A stretch of DNA of 11,741 bases. Origin: Candidatus Cloacimonadota bacterium. GTDB taxonomy: Bacteria; Cloacimonadota; Cloacimonadia; JGIOTU-2; B8-G9. The stretch lies in NCBI GenBank assembly GCA_003647765.1, contig QMNM01000016.1, forward strand, positions 1 through 11,741. Reading direction: 5' to 3'. The notes beneath the pieces were generated by a model. The model did no database searches, had not been told where the DNA came from, and saw only the letters and a program-made list of their open reading frames with translations. The position numbers and the translations under genes are program-made. Every line of letters starts with the position of its first letter. Position 1 is the stretch's first letter. Shown piece by piece: positions 1 through 6,704 of the stretch.

Positions 1-17
1 ACATCAAATTGTTTCAT
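1..17 (-). CDS. Partial 5' end of a leftward gene, product unknown
   Basis: Read on the minus strand, an ATG at 17-15 opens a frame reading MKQFD before the window ends. It is preceded by a perfect GGAGG (CCTCC at 25-29 on the plus strand) with a 7-nt spacer, the best-formed ribosome binding site in the window. This makes a real start codon likely although only five complete codons are visible. The gene diverges from the small membrane-protein gene at 281. Its function cannot be judged from five residues. Confidence 0.6.
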
Positions 18-280
18 AATACAACCTCCACATTTTTACTTTCACCCAAAAAGGCATAATATGAAATTCTAATGTCAAACTTTACATAAGCAAAATTTTT
101 TCTTTACAGCTAATCTCAAATCCAAAGAATTTTGATAAAAAATAGATAGTCCACCCAAAGTAGGGGTGAATGATTTATTAAATAAAGCATCTCAAATTGA
201 ATGCAACTATTTATACAGGATTACCAAGAATTAAAAGTTGAGTTCAGTAAAAAATATAATATAAAATATAATATAAGATA
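18..280. other. Divergent intergenic region
   Basis: This 263-bp gap separates the leftward gene starting at 17 from the rightward gene at 281. It is very AT-rich and has no credible reading frame or RNA gene. It contains an imperfect inverted repeat, CACCC (152-156) and GGGTG (164-168), around a 7-nt loop. The 8-mer CACCCAAA occurs both at 43-50 and at 152-159. Either could be an operator for a divergent promoter pair, but nothing in the sequence proves it. The right end holds an exact 12-bp tandem duplication, listed separately. Confidence 0.5.
252..275 (+). promoter_or_regulatory. Duplicated -10-like element before the gene at 281
   Basis: The 12-mer AAATATAATATA occurs twice in exact tandem (252-263 and 264-275), giving TATAAT boxes at 255-260 and 267-272. 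Only weak -35-like hexamers are visible upstream (TTGAGT at 238-243, TTCAGT at 243-248), so the match rests mainly on the -10 boxes. If the second box is used, transcription would start about 279-281, practically at the ATG. No Shine-Dalgarno sequence precedes that ATG. The site could instead be chance in AT-rich DNA. Confidence 0.35.
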
Positions 281-607
281 ATGGCAAAAAAAAATAAAGT
301 TATTATTCCAATTGAGGAAAAAGATTTGAACCGATATAGAATTGATGAAAAGACATATCAATTCTATATAAAACAGGGATTACATCCTTATCGCAGTTCC
401 TCTGGCAATATAAAATGGCTTACTGATTTTCAATATACTATACAATTATCAAAGGACATTAACAAAAAGGGACATAAGAGGAAAAGATATGAAATTAAGA
501 CGATTGACAAAACAATTATAACTTTTGAAAAAATACTATTTGGACTAGGCACAATTTTATTTTTATTATTGGCATATTACATAGGAAAAATCATAGGATT
601 ATTTTGA
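281..607 (+). CDS. Small hypothetical protein with one C-terminal membrane segment
   Basis: The gene encodes 108 residues that I do not recognise as a named family. The first ~80 residues are soluble and lysine-rich, with a basic patch at about 60-70 (NKKGHKRKRYE). Residues ~84-107 form one hydrophobic segment rich in I, L, F and G, so the protein is probably a tail-anchored or single-pass membrane protein with its basic part in the cytoplasm. Its TGA (605-607) shares one base with the surE ATG (607-609), a TGATG junction typical of translational coupling. This supports a real gene cotranscribed with surE. No Shine-Dalgarno sequence precedes the ATG at 281; a leaderless transcript from the TATAAT at 267-272 is possible. 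Function unknown. Confidence 0.7.
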   Translation: MAKKNKVIIPIEEKDLNRYRIDEKTYQFYIKQGLHPYRSSSGNIKWLTDFQYTIQLSKDINKKGHKRKRYEIKTIDKTIITFEKILFGLGTILFLLLAYYIGKIIGLF

Positions 608-1404
608 TGAAAAGAATTTTATTAACTAATGATGATGGTTTCTTTGCTTCTGGAATAACTGCGTTAGAAAAAGTATTGGACACAAAGTACGAAGTTTTCA
701 TTGTAGCACCGGATAGAGAACGGAGTGCAGTTTCTCATTCATTAACTTTACACAATCCTTTACGGATTCGTAAAATATCTGATAAGAAATATATTACAGA
801 TGGCACACCAACCGATTGTATTCTTTTAGCATTACACAATATCATCTTAAATATCCCACCTGATTTGATTATTTCAGGGATAAACAATGGTGCTAATATG
901 GGCGAGGATGTGCTTTATTCAGGCACAGTAGCCGCAGCAATAGAGGGAATGAACTCAGGAATACCATCTATAGCTGTATCACTCACTTCTCGTGAAAAAG
1001 GTAGCTTTGAACAAGCGGCAAAAATTGTAGATTTTCTACTTCAAAATGATTTGAAAAGTATCATCTTTCCAGATACTATTTTGAATATCAATATTCCACC
1101 TTTATCAATTAAAGAAATAAAAGGGGTTAAACTTACAAGTTTAGGACATCGTAAGTATAGTGATTTTATTTTGGAAAGAAAAGATCCTCGTGGCGAATCA
1201 TATTATTTTATCGGCGGAGATCCACCTAAATGGTTCGGAAATGATAAGTCCGACTATTCAGCTATAAAACAGGGCTATGTATCTATAACTCCTCTAAAAG
1301 TTGATATGACATATAAAGAAATTTATGCTAAAATTCAACCATGGTTTGACAAGTTGAGAATAAATAGCAATATAATGCCAGAGCTTGATATGCCTATGGC
1401 ATGA
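607..1404 (+). CDS. surE: 5'/3'-nucleotidase SurE
   Basis: SurE is a cytoplasmic, divalent-metal-dependent phosphatase that removes phosphate from 5'- and 3'-nucleoside monophosphates and, in some species, short polyphosphate. The 265-residue length is typical. The protein opens with the family signature MKRILLTNDDGF. D9 and D10, S40 in PDRERS and N93 in SGINNG correspond to the four metal ligands known in E. coli SurE (D8, D9, S39, N92). Further family blocks are GTPTDC (~66-71) and GEDVLYSGTVAAAIEG (~99-114). I chose the ATG at 607 over the in-frame TTG at 604 because the family starts with MKRILL and the ATG overlaps the upstream stop as TGATG. pcm follows after 69 bp, reproducing the widespread surE-pcm pairing linked to stress and stationary phase. 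There is no sign of damage. Confidence 0.97.
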   Translation: MKRILLTNDDGFFASGITALEKVLDTKYEVFIVAPDRERSAVSHSLTLHNPLRIRKISDKKYITDGTPTDCILLALHNIILNIPPDLIISGINNGANMGEDVLYSGTVAAAIEGMNSGIPSIAVSLTSREKGSFEQAAKIVDFLLQNDLKSIIFPDTILNINIPPLSIKEIKGVKLTSLGHRKYSDFILERKDPRGESYYFIGGDPPKWFGNDKSDYSAIKQGYVSITPLKVDMTYKEIYAKIQPWFDKLRINSNIMPELDMPMA

Positions 1405-1417
1405 TTGGTGCTTACAC

Positions 1418-1440
1418 CGTTAGATGATTGTTATCTAATG
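1418..1440 (+). other. Small hairpin between surE and pcm
   Basis: CGTTAGAT (1418-1425) and ATCTAATG (1433-1440) form an 8-bp stem with one G-T pair around a 7-nt loop, 13 bases after the surE stop. It lacks the G+C-rich stem and T-run of an intrinsic terminator. At most it might modulate mRNA stability between the two cistrons. It could be chance in AT-rich sequence. Confidence 0.25.
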
Positions 1441-1473
1441 ATGGCTAAAAATTTTTACCTATTAGGAGTATGA

Positions 1474-2127
1474 ATGAGATTTGAAGAACAACGAGAATTG
1501 ATGGTACAGGAACAGATTATTAGTCGTGGTATTACTGATGAGAAAGTGCTTGATGCAATGAGGAAAGTTGAAAGACATCTGTTTGTGCCTGAACATAGTA
1601 GATACAATGCTTATCAGGATTTCCCAATACCTATAGGTGAAGGACAGACCATTTCTCAGCCATATATTATTGCACTGATGATAGAACTTCTGGAATTGAA
1701 ATCTTCTGATAAAGTATTAGAAATTGGCACTGGCTCTGGATATCAAACAGCGTTATTGGCAGAGATGGCTGATACAGTTTGCTCTATTGAACGAATAGCT
1801 TCATTAGCCAGGAAAGCAAGAGATTTACTAAATAAATTGAATTATGAGAATATTTACATAAAAGTATCAGATGGAACAAAAGGATGGGGAAACACATATC
1901 CTTCAATAAAAGAATTTGATGCTATCATTATATCCGCAGGTGCACCTAAAATTCCAGAAAAATTAGTTGAACAATTAGCAAACAATGGAAGAATGATTTT
2001 ACCTTATGGAAATCGTTTTAGTCAAATTTTAACCCGTTTAACTAAAAGAGGAAATGATATAGATAGAGAAGAATTCGGTGGATGTATATTTGTACCTTTG
2101 ATAGGAAAATATGGATGGACTTATTAA
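1474..2127 (+). CDS. pcm: Protein-L-isoaspartate O-methyltransferase
   Basis: Pcm transfers a methyl group from S-adenosylmethionine to the alpha-carboxyl of isoaspartyl residues in aged proteins, starting their repair to aspartate; it is cytoplasmic. The 217 residues match the usual ~210. Family blocks appear in order: the N-terminal helix with RxxMVxEQIxxRGI (~7-20), FVPE (~37-40), the substrate-loop block GEGQTISQPYIIALM (55-69), the AdoMet motif I VLEIGTGSGYQTALLA (81-96), the acidic end of the second strand at SIER (~104-107), and FDAIIISAGAP (148-158). The ATG at 1474 has AGGAG at 1464-1468 with a 5-nt spacer. The gene sits 69 bp behind surE, its usual partner, and its 3' end overlaps the start region of the next membrane-protein gene, so all are probably one transcript. 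Confidence 0.97.
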   Translation: MRFEEQRELMVQEQIISRGITDEKVLDAMRKVERHLFVPEHSRYNAYQDFPIPIGEGQTISQPYIIALMIELLELKSSDKVLEIGTGSGYQTALLAEMADTVCSIERIASLARKARDLLNKLNYENIYIKVSDGTKGWGNTYPSIKEFDAIIISAGAPKIPEKLVEQLANNGRMILPYGNRFSQILTRLTKRGNDIDREEFGGCIFVPLIGKYGWTY

Positions 2128-2813
2128 GAAAAATGCAACGAAATGGATTCTACACATTACGCACTACGCACTATGCATCTCTGATAATTGCTTTATTGTT
2201 ATTAACTATCAATATTGTATGTTTTGCCCAAGAAAATCAAAAAGACGATAAAACAGGAAAAATTACACATTATTTAGAAAGCAAAAATATTCCCAATGAA
2301 CTGATTGTAACGAGTATAGCAACTTTGCCTATTTTTGAACTACGCGGAGCAATCCCTATTGGTATAAATTATTACAAAATTCATTGGCTAAAAACTTATA
2401 TACTCGCTGTTGTTGGCAATATGATTCCTATAATATTCGTATTGCTTTTCCTTAAATATATAACTAAAGTTCTTTATCCCATTCCAATTTTCAAAAGATT
2501 CTTTGATTGGCTATTTGCCAGGACACGGAAAAAAGGTAAAATCATTGAGAAATATGAGGAAATTGGACTAATTATTTTTGTAATGATCCCTCTGCCTGTA
2601 ACAGGTGCCTGGACTGGCTCTATTGCGGCATATCTTTTTGGCATAAACTTTTTTACATCTTTACTGTGCATTTTTATTGGCGTTTGTTTAGCAGGGATTA
2701 TTGTAACTACACTTAGCTTATTAGGAATTTGGGGAGCCGTTATTGCTACAATTGTATTATCTTTTCTTTTTATATCGTGGCTATACAGATATATTAAGGG
2801 ACGAAAAAGATAA
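2115..2813 (+). CDS. Small multidrug-export-family (COG2426) membrane protein with signal peptide
   Basis: From the ATG at 2115 the protein has 232 residues. A basic N-terminus (R5, K6, R9, R16) precedes a hydrophobic core at ~22-38 ending in CFA-Q, which looks like a signal peptide cleaved after A38. The mature part carries the blocks I recognise for the Sm_multidrug_ex family: SIATLPIFELRGAIPIGI (~67-84), a membrane segment ~94-113, an amphipathic KRFFDWLFARTRKKGK stretch, IPLPVTGAWTGS (~158-169) and two more membrane segments to the C-terminus. The family is named after a proposed export role, and real substrates are unclear. In-frame ATGs lie at 2082, 2115 and 2133; 2115 is preferred because AGGA at 2103-2106 precedes it by 8 nt, giving a 13-nt overlap with pcm. 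Residues 15-21 are encoded by three copies of the heptamer repeat. Confidence 0.8.
   Translation: MDLLRKMQRNGFYTLRTTHYASLIIALLLLTINIVCFAQENQKDDKTGKITHYLESKNIPNELIVTSIATLPIFELRGAIPIGINYYKIHWLKTYILAVVGNMIPIIFVLLFLKYITKVLYPIPIFKRFFDWLFARTRKKGKIIEKYEEIGLIIFVMIPLPVTGAWTGSIAAYLFGINFFTSLLCIFIGVCLAGIIVTTLSLLGIWGAVIATIVLSFLFISWLYRYIKGRKR
2156..2176 (-). repeat. Heptamer array (3 units) inside coding sequence
   Basis: The units ATTACGC, ACTACGC and ACTATGC are the reverse complement of the GCGTAAT/GCGTAGT family found between genes elsewhere in the window. Three units make 21 bases, exactly seven codons, so the array leaves the membrane-protein frame open. It encodes LRTTHYA just ahead of the signal-peptide hydrophobic core. 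Confidence 0.85.
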
Positions 2814-2937
2814 TAGCAAATTCTATTTTGATAAATATATAACGGGATTTAATCGCTAACTAATACAAACTCAACAAACTAACATTAACTTTTTGATTAT
2901 ACTATAGAAATGAAATATATGGAAGAGTGGAGTGCAA

Positions 2938-3450
2938 ATGAAATTTTTATCTATAAAAAAGCCCATAGAACAAGAGGACAAAGAAATGATAAAGTTCCTA
3001 TCTAAATTTGAGCTATTTACCAATTTAAGTTCTACTGAGTTGCATCATTTGGCAAAATGTATTCATAAAAGAGAGTTCTCCCAGGGAGAGATAATTTTTA
3101 AAAATGGTTATCCTAATATTGTATTTTATATTATCAAGAGTGGCGAAGTAAAGATATACATTGAAAAGGAAAATGGTGAGGAAATTGAATTAAATATACT
3201 TGGTGAATACGATTTTTTTGGTGAATTTGGACTTTTTTTAGATACTTCTCGGACTGCTTCTTGTATGGCTGTAAAAGAAACAGCAATGTATGCAATCTCA
3301 AAAACAGAATTTAAAAGTTTTATTAACAAATTTCCCAGAGGTGGAAATAAAATCTTATTTAGTTTAGGAAAAATCCTTAGCCAACACATTATTCATCTTA
3401 ATGAAAAATTAAAACACAGCCGATTGACAAATGAATATAAAGAACATTAA
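2938..3450 (+). CDS. Stand-alone cyclic-nucleotide-binding domain protein
   Basis: The 170-residue protein consists almost entirely of one cNMP-binding (CAP_ED-like) domain spanning ~18-150. It starts with LSKFELFTNLSSTELHHLAK, typical of the domain's entry helix. It continues through glycine-bearing beta-barrel turns (SQGEIIFKNG, IIKSGEVKIY) to a phosphate-binding cassette FGEFGLFLDTSRTAS (94-108). E96 and R105 stand where CRP-type proteins bind ribose and phosphate, so ligand binding looks possible. No helix-turn-helix follows; the C-terminus is a short helix (SLGKILSQHIIHLNEKLK), so it is unlikely to be a DNA-binding CRP/FNR regulator. The ATG at 2938 is favoured over the GTG at 2932 because GGAG (2929-2932) precedes it by 5 nt. 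The last 20 bases overlap the AI-2E permease gene, which suggests coupled expression and possibly joint function. Confidence 0.88.
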   Translation: MKFLSIKKPIEQEDKEMIKFLSKFELFTNLSSTELHHLAKCIHKREFSQGEIIFKNGYPNIVFYIIKSGEVKIYIEKENGEEIELNILGEYDFFGEFGLFLDTSRTASCMAVKETAMYAISKTEFKSFINKFPRGGNKILFSLGKILSQHIIHLNEKLKHSRLTNEYKEH

Positions 3451-4507
3451 TATCGTTAAACTCACATTTTATCTTATTGTTCTATTTGCTGTAATTTTAT
3501 GTATTTATTTATATAAATTTATTATATCTTATCTTATTGTATCTTTTTTGTTAGCTTATCTAATTTCTCCATTAGTTCATTATTTTGAAAGATATCATAT
3601 AAAGCGTACATTATCTATTTTATTTATTTATGTAATAATTGCTGTAATATTGACTTTCTTTATTTTGGGCTTAATCCCACAGATTGTAGATCAGATTATA
3701 GATTTTACAAATCTATTAACGGAAATGATACAAAAAGAGGAGCCAATTAACTTACAATCCATAGGCTTAGGAAAGTTGGATACTTTCTTTGAAAAGATAA
3801 AGGCAGCACTTCCATTTATTAAGTTTGACCAATATAACGAATTATTAAGTCAGCGTATTGGTGCTTTTATAGGGCAATTACCACAAATTGTGATTAAATC
3901 AATAAGTGGTATTTTTGCTGGATTATCATTTCTGATTATTGTGCCGGTAATCGGGTTTTTTTTATTAAGAGATGAGGACACATTCAGAAAGAATTTTTTC
4001 AGAATTATCCCAAACCGCTATTTTGAGTTCACTTTACATCTATTTCAGAAAATTGAAGAAAGCTTTGGTAGATTTTTTCGTGCATTGTTAATAGAGACAT
4101 TGATAGTAACTATATTATCAGTAGTTGGATTGCTTGCTTTAGACATCAAATATGCTTTAATATTGGGCATTATAATTGGATTGTCTAATCCAATAAAATA
4201 TTTTGGACCTATTATTGGCATAATTCCTGCTCTAATAGTAGTATTAGCAAGTCCTAAGCCGAACATCTATGTTATCTATGTGTTAATAGTGCATCTTATA
4301 ATCCAGCAGATAGATAGCATAATTCTTTTCCCTTCAATTATGGGTAAAGAGATAAAAATGCATCCACTTTTAGTTTTACTTACTGTTATTGCTGGTGGAT
4401 ATGCATTTGGCATACTTGGAATGTTCTTCACTGTCCCAGCTGTATATTTGATAAAAACTATTATGGTCGTCTCTTATAACAGCTTAAGACAATTTGAAAT
4501 TATATAA
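3431..4507 (+). CDS. AI-2E family (PF01594) membrane permease
   Basis: This 358-residue protein has the AI-2E-transporter architecture. Two or three hydrophobic segments lie in the first ~85 residues, followed by a soluble middle stretch (~86-150), then FLIIVPVIGFFLLRDEDTFR (~167-186), an amphipathic helix region, and five or so membrane segments at ~220-345. Family blocks include LGIIIGLSNPIKYFGPIIGIIPA (~245-267), SIILFPSIMGKEIKMHPLLVLL (~296-317) and GGYAFGILGMFFTVPAVYLIK (~322-342). Members include the AI-2 exporter TqsA and several proteins with cation-antiport roles, so a quorum-sensing function should not be assumed. NPIKYFGP replaces the more usual LIPYFGP-like motif. The start at 3431 lies inside the upstream cNMP-domain gene. 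The downstream gap is repeat DNA, so this is probably the last gene of its transcription unit. Confidence 0.93.
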   Translation: MNIKNINIVKLTFYLIVLFAVILCIYLYKFIISYLIVSFLLAYLISPLVHYFERYHIKRTLSILFIYVIIAVILTFFILGLIPQIVDQIIDFTNLLTEMIQKEEPINLQSIGLGKLDTFFEKIKAALPFIKFDQYNELLSQRIGAFIGQLPQIVIKSISGIFAGLSFLIIVPVIGFFLLRDEDTFRKNFFRIIPNRYFEFTLHLFQKIEESFGRFFRALLIETLIVTILSVVGLLALDIKYALILGIIIGLSNPIKYFGPIIGIIPALIVVLASPKPNIYVIYVLIVHLIIQQIDSIILFPSIMGKEIKMHPLLVLLTVIAGGYAFGILGMFFTVPAVYLIKTIMVVSYNSLRQFEII

Positions 4508-4539
4508 AATTAGGATAGAAACAAATGGACATACAAAAT

Positions 4540-4581
4540 GCGTAGTGCGTAATGCGTAATGCGTAGTGCGTAATGCGTAAA
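4540..4581 (+). repeat. Heptamer array, 6 units of GCGTARt
   Basis: Six head-to-tail 7-mers run without interruption: GCGTAGT, GCGTAAT, GCGTAAT, GCGTAGT, GCGTAAT and a final GCGTAAA. This is the longest array of the family in the window. It lies between the AI-2E permease stop and the SPT-like start, directly before the CACAGAG repeat block. The design resembles the short tandemly repeated heptamers (STRR) known from cyanobacteria; relatedness is not implied. Confidence 0.95.
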
Positions 4582-4583
4582 TT

Positions 4584-4635
4584 CACCACAGAGACACGGA
4601 GGGCACAGAGAGAGAATTATGCCACAGAGAACACA
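4584..4635 (+). repeat. CACAGAG/ACACGGAG repeat block
   Basis: The block starts CACCACAGAGACACGGAG, continues with GGCACAGAGAGAG, and ends with GCCACAGAGAACACAG (4621-4636). It is purine-rich on one strand and G+C-richer than its surroundings. It contains no reading frame. A second copy of the last part, with one difference over 15 bases, lies at 11460-11475. From memory, similar CCACAGAGACACAGAG strings are scattered in intergenic DNA of many environmental bacteria. Confidence 0.8.
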
Positions 4636-4656
4636 GCGTAATGCGTAGTGCGTAAC
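4636..4656 (+). repeat. Heptamer array, 3 units
   Basis: GCGTAAT, GCGTAGT and GCGTAAC follow the CACAGAG block without a break; the G at 4636 is shared by both. The CACAGAG block is therefore flanked on both sides by heptamer arrays in the same orientation, as if it had been inserted into an array or the two had spread together. Confidence 0.9.
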
Positions 4657-4709
4657 AGGGGTTTTTTAAGATATATATGTTTGTTGCAAAAGACATTATG
4701 GAGTAATAA

Positions 4710-5888
4710 ATGGATATATTTGAAAAATGTTGGAATTATGAAGAGCCAGAGAGAGTAAAGAAATTAGGTTTTTACCCTTATTTTCGTGTTATTAATTCTG
4801 AACAGGATACAGAAGTAATAGTTGATGGCAAGAGGACTTTGATGCTTGGTTCAAACAGTTATTTAGGTTTAACTAATCATCCTAAGGTAAAAGAAGCGGC
4901 AATAAATGCCATAAAGAAATATGGAACTGGTTGTGCTGGTTCACGCTTTCTTAATGGCACATTAGACATTCATATTGAGCTTGAAGAAAAATTAGCAGAT
5001 ATGGTACATAAGGAAGCGGCTCTAGCCTTCTCTACTGGATTTCAATCAAATTTAGGCACAATATCTACACTCGTGCAGAGAGATGATATTGTGATAACTG
5101 ACAAGTTAGACCATGCAAGTATTATTGATGGTTGCCAATTATCTTATGGCAAAATGCAAAGATTTAATCATAACGATATGAATGACCTAGAAAGGGTTCT
5201 ATCCAAAACAAAAGATAAGGCAAAATTGATTATAGTTGATGGTATTTTTAGTATGGAAGGGGATATTGCTCATTTGCCAGAGATTACTGAATTAGCCAAA
5301 AAATACTCTGCTCGGGTTATGGTTGATGATGCTCATTCTATTGGAGTATTAGGCGATAAGGGTTCAGGCACTGCCAGCCATTTTGGTATAGATGACGAAA
5401 TTGACATCATTATGGGAACTTTTAGTAAATCATTGGCTTCAATTGGTGGATTTATTGCGGCTAAAAAAGAAGTGATTGAATATATAAAGCATAATTCAAG
5501 ACCTCTTATATTTAGTGCCAGTATTCCGCCAGCCTCGGCCGCTGCTGTAATTGCCGCAATAGATATAATGCAGCAAGAACCTGAACGGATTGAAAATCTA
5601 TGGCATAATACTAAAAAAATGAAAAATGGATTTGACAAAATGGGTTATAACACAGGAAATAGTGAGACGCCTATTATACCACTTCATGTGGGCGAAATGA
5701 TGACCGCATTTAAAATGTGGAAATATTTAGCAGAAGAAGATGTATTTATAAATCCTGTTGTGCCACCAGCAGTACCACCTAATGATACACTAATTAGAGC
5801 AAGCTTTATGGCTACTCATACAGATGCACAATTAGATTTAGCTCTGGAAAAATTTGAAAAAGTCGGTAAAATAGTAGGCGTAATTTGA
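4710..5888 (+). CDS. Serine palmitoyltransferase-like alpha-oxoamine synthase
   Basis: This PLP-dependent enzyme of the alpha-oxoamine synthase group would condense an amino acid with an acyl-CoA with loss of CO2. The 392 residues are the usual length. Features seen: [10 protein letters not shown] (19-29), GSNSYLGL (47-54), [13 protein letters not shown] (72-84), H135 in KLDHASI (expected to stack on PLP), D206 and H209 in MVDDAH, the PLP lysine K240 in GTFSKSLAS, and R363 in [16 protein letters not shown], the MATHT end and overall wording recall Bacteroides/Porphyromonas serine palmitoyltransferase, which makes 3-ketosphinganine. 2-Amino-3-ketobutyrate CoA ligase (Kbl) and BioF are alternatives: there is no tdh or bio gene nearby, and no other sphingolipid gene either. 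The ATG at 4710 follows GGAG (4700-4703) by 6 nt. The family is certain and the substrate probable. Confidence 0.85.
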   Translation: MDIFEKCWNYEEPERVKKLGFYPYFRVINSEQDTEVIVDGKRTLMLGSNSYLGLTNHPKVKEAAINAIKKYGTGCAGSRFLNGTLDIHIELEEKLADMVHKEAALAFSTGFQSNLGTISTLVQRDDIVITDKLDHASIIDGCQLSYGKMQRFNHNDMNDLERVLSKTKDKAKLIIVDGIFSMEGDIAHLPEITELAKKYSARVMVDDAHSIGVLGDKGSGTASHFGIDDEIDIIMGTFSKSLASIGGFIAAKKEVIEYIKHNSRPLIFSASIPPASAAAVIAAIDIMQQEPERIENLWHNTKKMKNGFDKMGYNTGNSETPIIPLHVGEMMTAFKMWKYLAEEDVFINPVVPPAVPPNDTLIRASFMATHTDAQLDLALEKFEKVGKIVGVI

Positions 5889-5896
5889 ACACAATT

Positions 5897-5910
5897 TTTA
5901 CGCACTACGC
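5897..5910 (-). repeat. Heptamer pair, reverse orientation
   Basis: TTTACGC followed by ACTACGC is the reverse complement of GCGTAGT-GCGTAAA. It sits nine bases after the SPT-like stop codon, in the 65-bp gap before the ABC ATPase gene. Only two units remain, so on its own it would be weak; it is accepted because the same family is abundant in the other gaps. Confidence 0.7.
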
Positions 5911-5953
5911 TATACTATAACTTATTATTAGCACTATAAGGATTAAGATAAAA

Positions 5954-6619
5954 ATGTTAATTAAAACAGAGGGCATAAAAAAGATATATGAAATGGGAAA
6001 GGTGAAAGTTCTGGCATTACGAGGTATTGACATTCAAATTGAAAATGGGGAATATGTAGCAATAACTGGTCCATCTGGATCTGGAAAATCCACTCTGATG
6101 CATATATTAGGATGTCTTGATACTCCAACACAAGGAAAATATTTCCTAGAAGGAGAAGAGGTCAGCACATTAAACAAAAAAAAATTAGCAGCTATTCGTA
6201 ATTGTAAAATAGGATTTGTATTTCAAACTTTTAACTTACTACCACATATAAATATATTAAAGAATGTTGAATTACCTTTACTTTATTCTGGATTAAGTAG
6301 ACGAAAGCGTAGAGAAATTGCAGAAAAGACATTAACAGAGGTTGGTTTAGGCGATCGTCTTAATCACAAGCCATCAGAGCTATCAGGAGGTCAAAGACAG
6401 AGAGTAGCAATTGCACGAGCATTAGTTAACAATCCTAATGTAATCCTTGCAGACGAGCCAACAGGAAATCTGGACTCTACTGCTGGCTCTAATATATTAT
6501 CCATATTTGAAGAACTACACAAATCAGGACACACTATTATAATGGTTACTCATGAACAGTATTTAGCAAAGAGAGCTAGCAGAACAATTATGCTAAAAGA
6601 TGGAAATATAGTAAAATAA
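5954..6619 (+). CDS. ABC transporter ATP-binding protein, LolD/MacB type
   Basis: This is a 221-residue ATPase subunit of the LolD/MacB/FtsE group. All nucleotide-binding motifs are intact: Walker A GPSGSGKST (39-47), Q-loop Q91 in FVFQTFNLLP, signature LSGGQRQRVAIARAL (143-157), Walker B VILADEPTGNLDS (163-175) with catalytic E168, and the switch H200 in MVTHE. FNLLP after the Q-loop and TGNLDS after Walker B are typical of this group, whose partners are four-helix permeases that move lipoproteins, peptides or drugs out of the inner membrane by mechanotransmission. No such permease is encoded on either side: the SPT-like gene is upstream and glyS downstream. The partner must be elsewhere, and the substrate cannot be named. 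AAGGA-like bases at 5938-5942 form a weak, distant ribosome binding site. Confidence 0.95.
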   Translation: MLIKTEGIKKIYEMGKVKVLALRGIDIQIENGEYVAITGPSGSGKSTLMHILGCLDTPTQGKYFLEGEEVSTLNKKKLAAIRNCKIGFVFQTFNLLPHINILKNVELPLLYSGLSRRKRREIAEKTLTEVGLGDRLNHKPSELSGGQRQRVAIARALVNNPNVILADEPTGNLDSTAGSNILSIFEELHKSGHTIIMVTHEQYLAKRASRTIMLKDGNIVK

Positions 6620-6622
6620 AAA

Positions 6623-6657
6623 GCGTAATGCGTAAAGCGTAGGGCGTAATGCGTAAT
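6623..6657 (+). repeat. Heptamer array, 5 units, ahead of glyS
   Basis: The units are GCGTAAT, GCGTAAA, GCGTAGG, GCGTAAT and GCGTAAT, beginning three bases after the ABC ATPase stop codon. Two units are degenerate, so this array looks older than the one at 4540. The ATG at 6649-6651 is formed across a unit junction (..AAT-GCG..) and is in frame with glyS, which makes a false longer N-terminus possible in automatic annotation. Confidence 0.92.
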
Positions 6658-6704
6658 GCCAGTTATAGAAAATCAGGATGCCGTAATCATAAATTCTCTA
6701 AACT

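Noticed and set aside
30-85. Minus-strand TTGACA and TATTAT boxes ahead of the leftward gene
   Set aside because: The hexamers are good matches, but only 11 bases separate them, far from the usual 16-18, so they do not form a standard promoter.
2871-2906. TATACT at 2898-2903 as a promoter for the cNMP-domain gene
   Set aside because: The -10 match is fair, but no acceptable -35 hexamer lies at the right distance.
4657-4670. GGGG followed by six T residues as an intrinsic terminator after the AI-2E permease gene
   Set aside because: There is no complementary CCCC arm upstream, so no hairpin can form.
5885-5921. TTGAAC and TATACT as a promoter for the ABC ATPase gene
   Set aside because: The spacing is 20 bases and the sequence overlaps the heptamer repeat; chance in AT-rich DNA is as likely.
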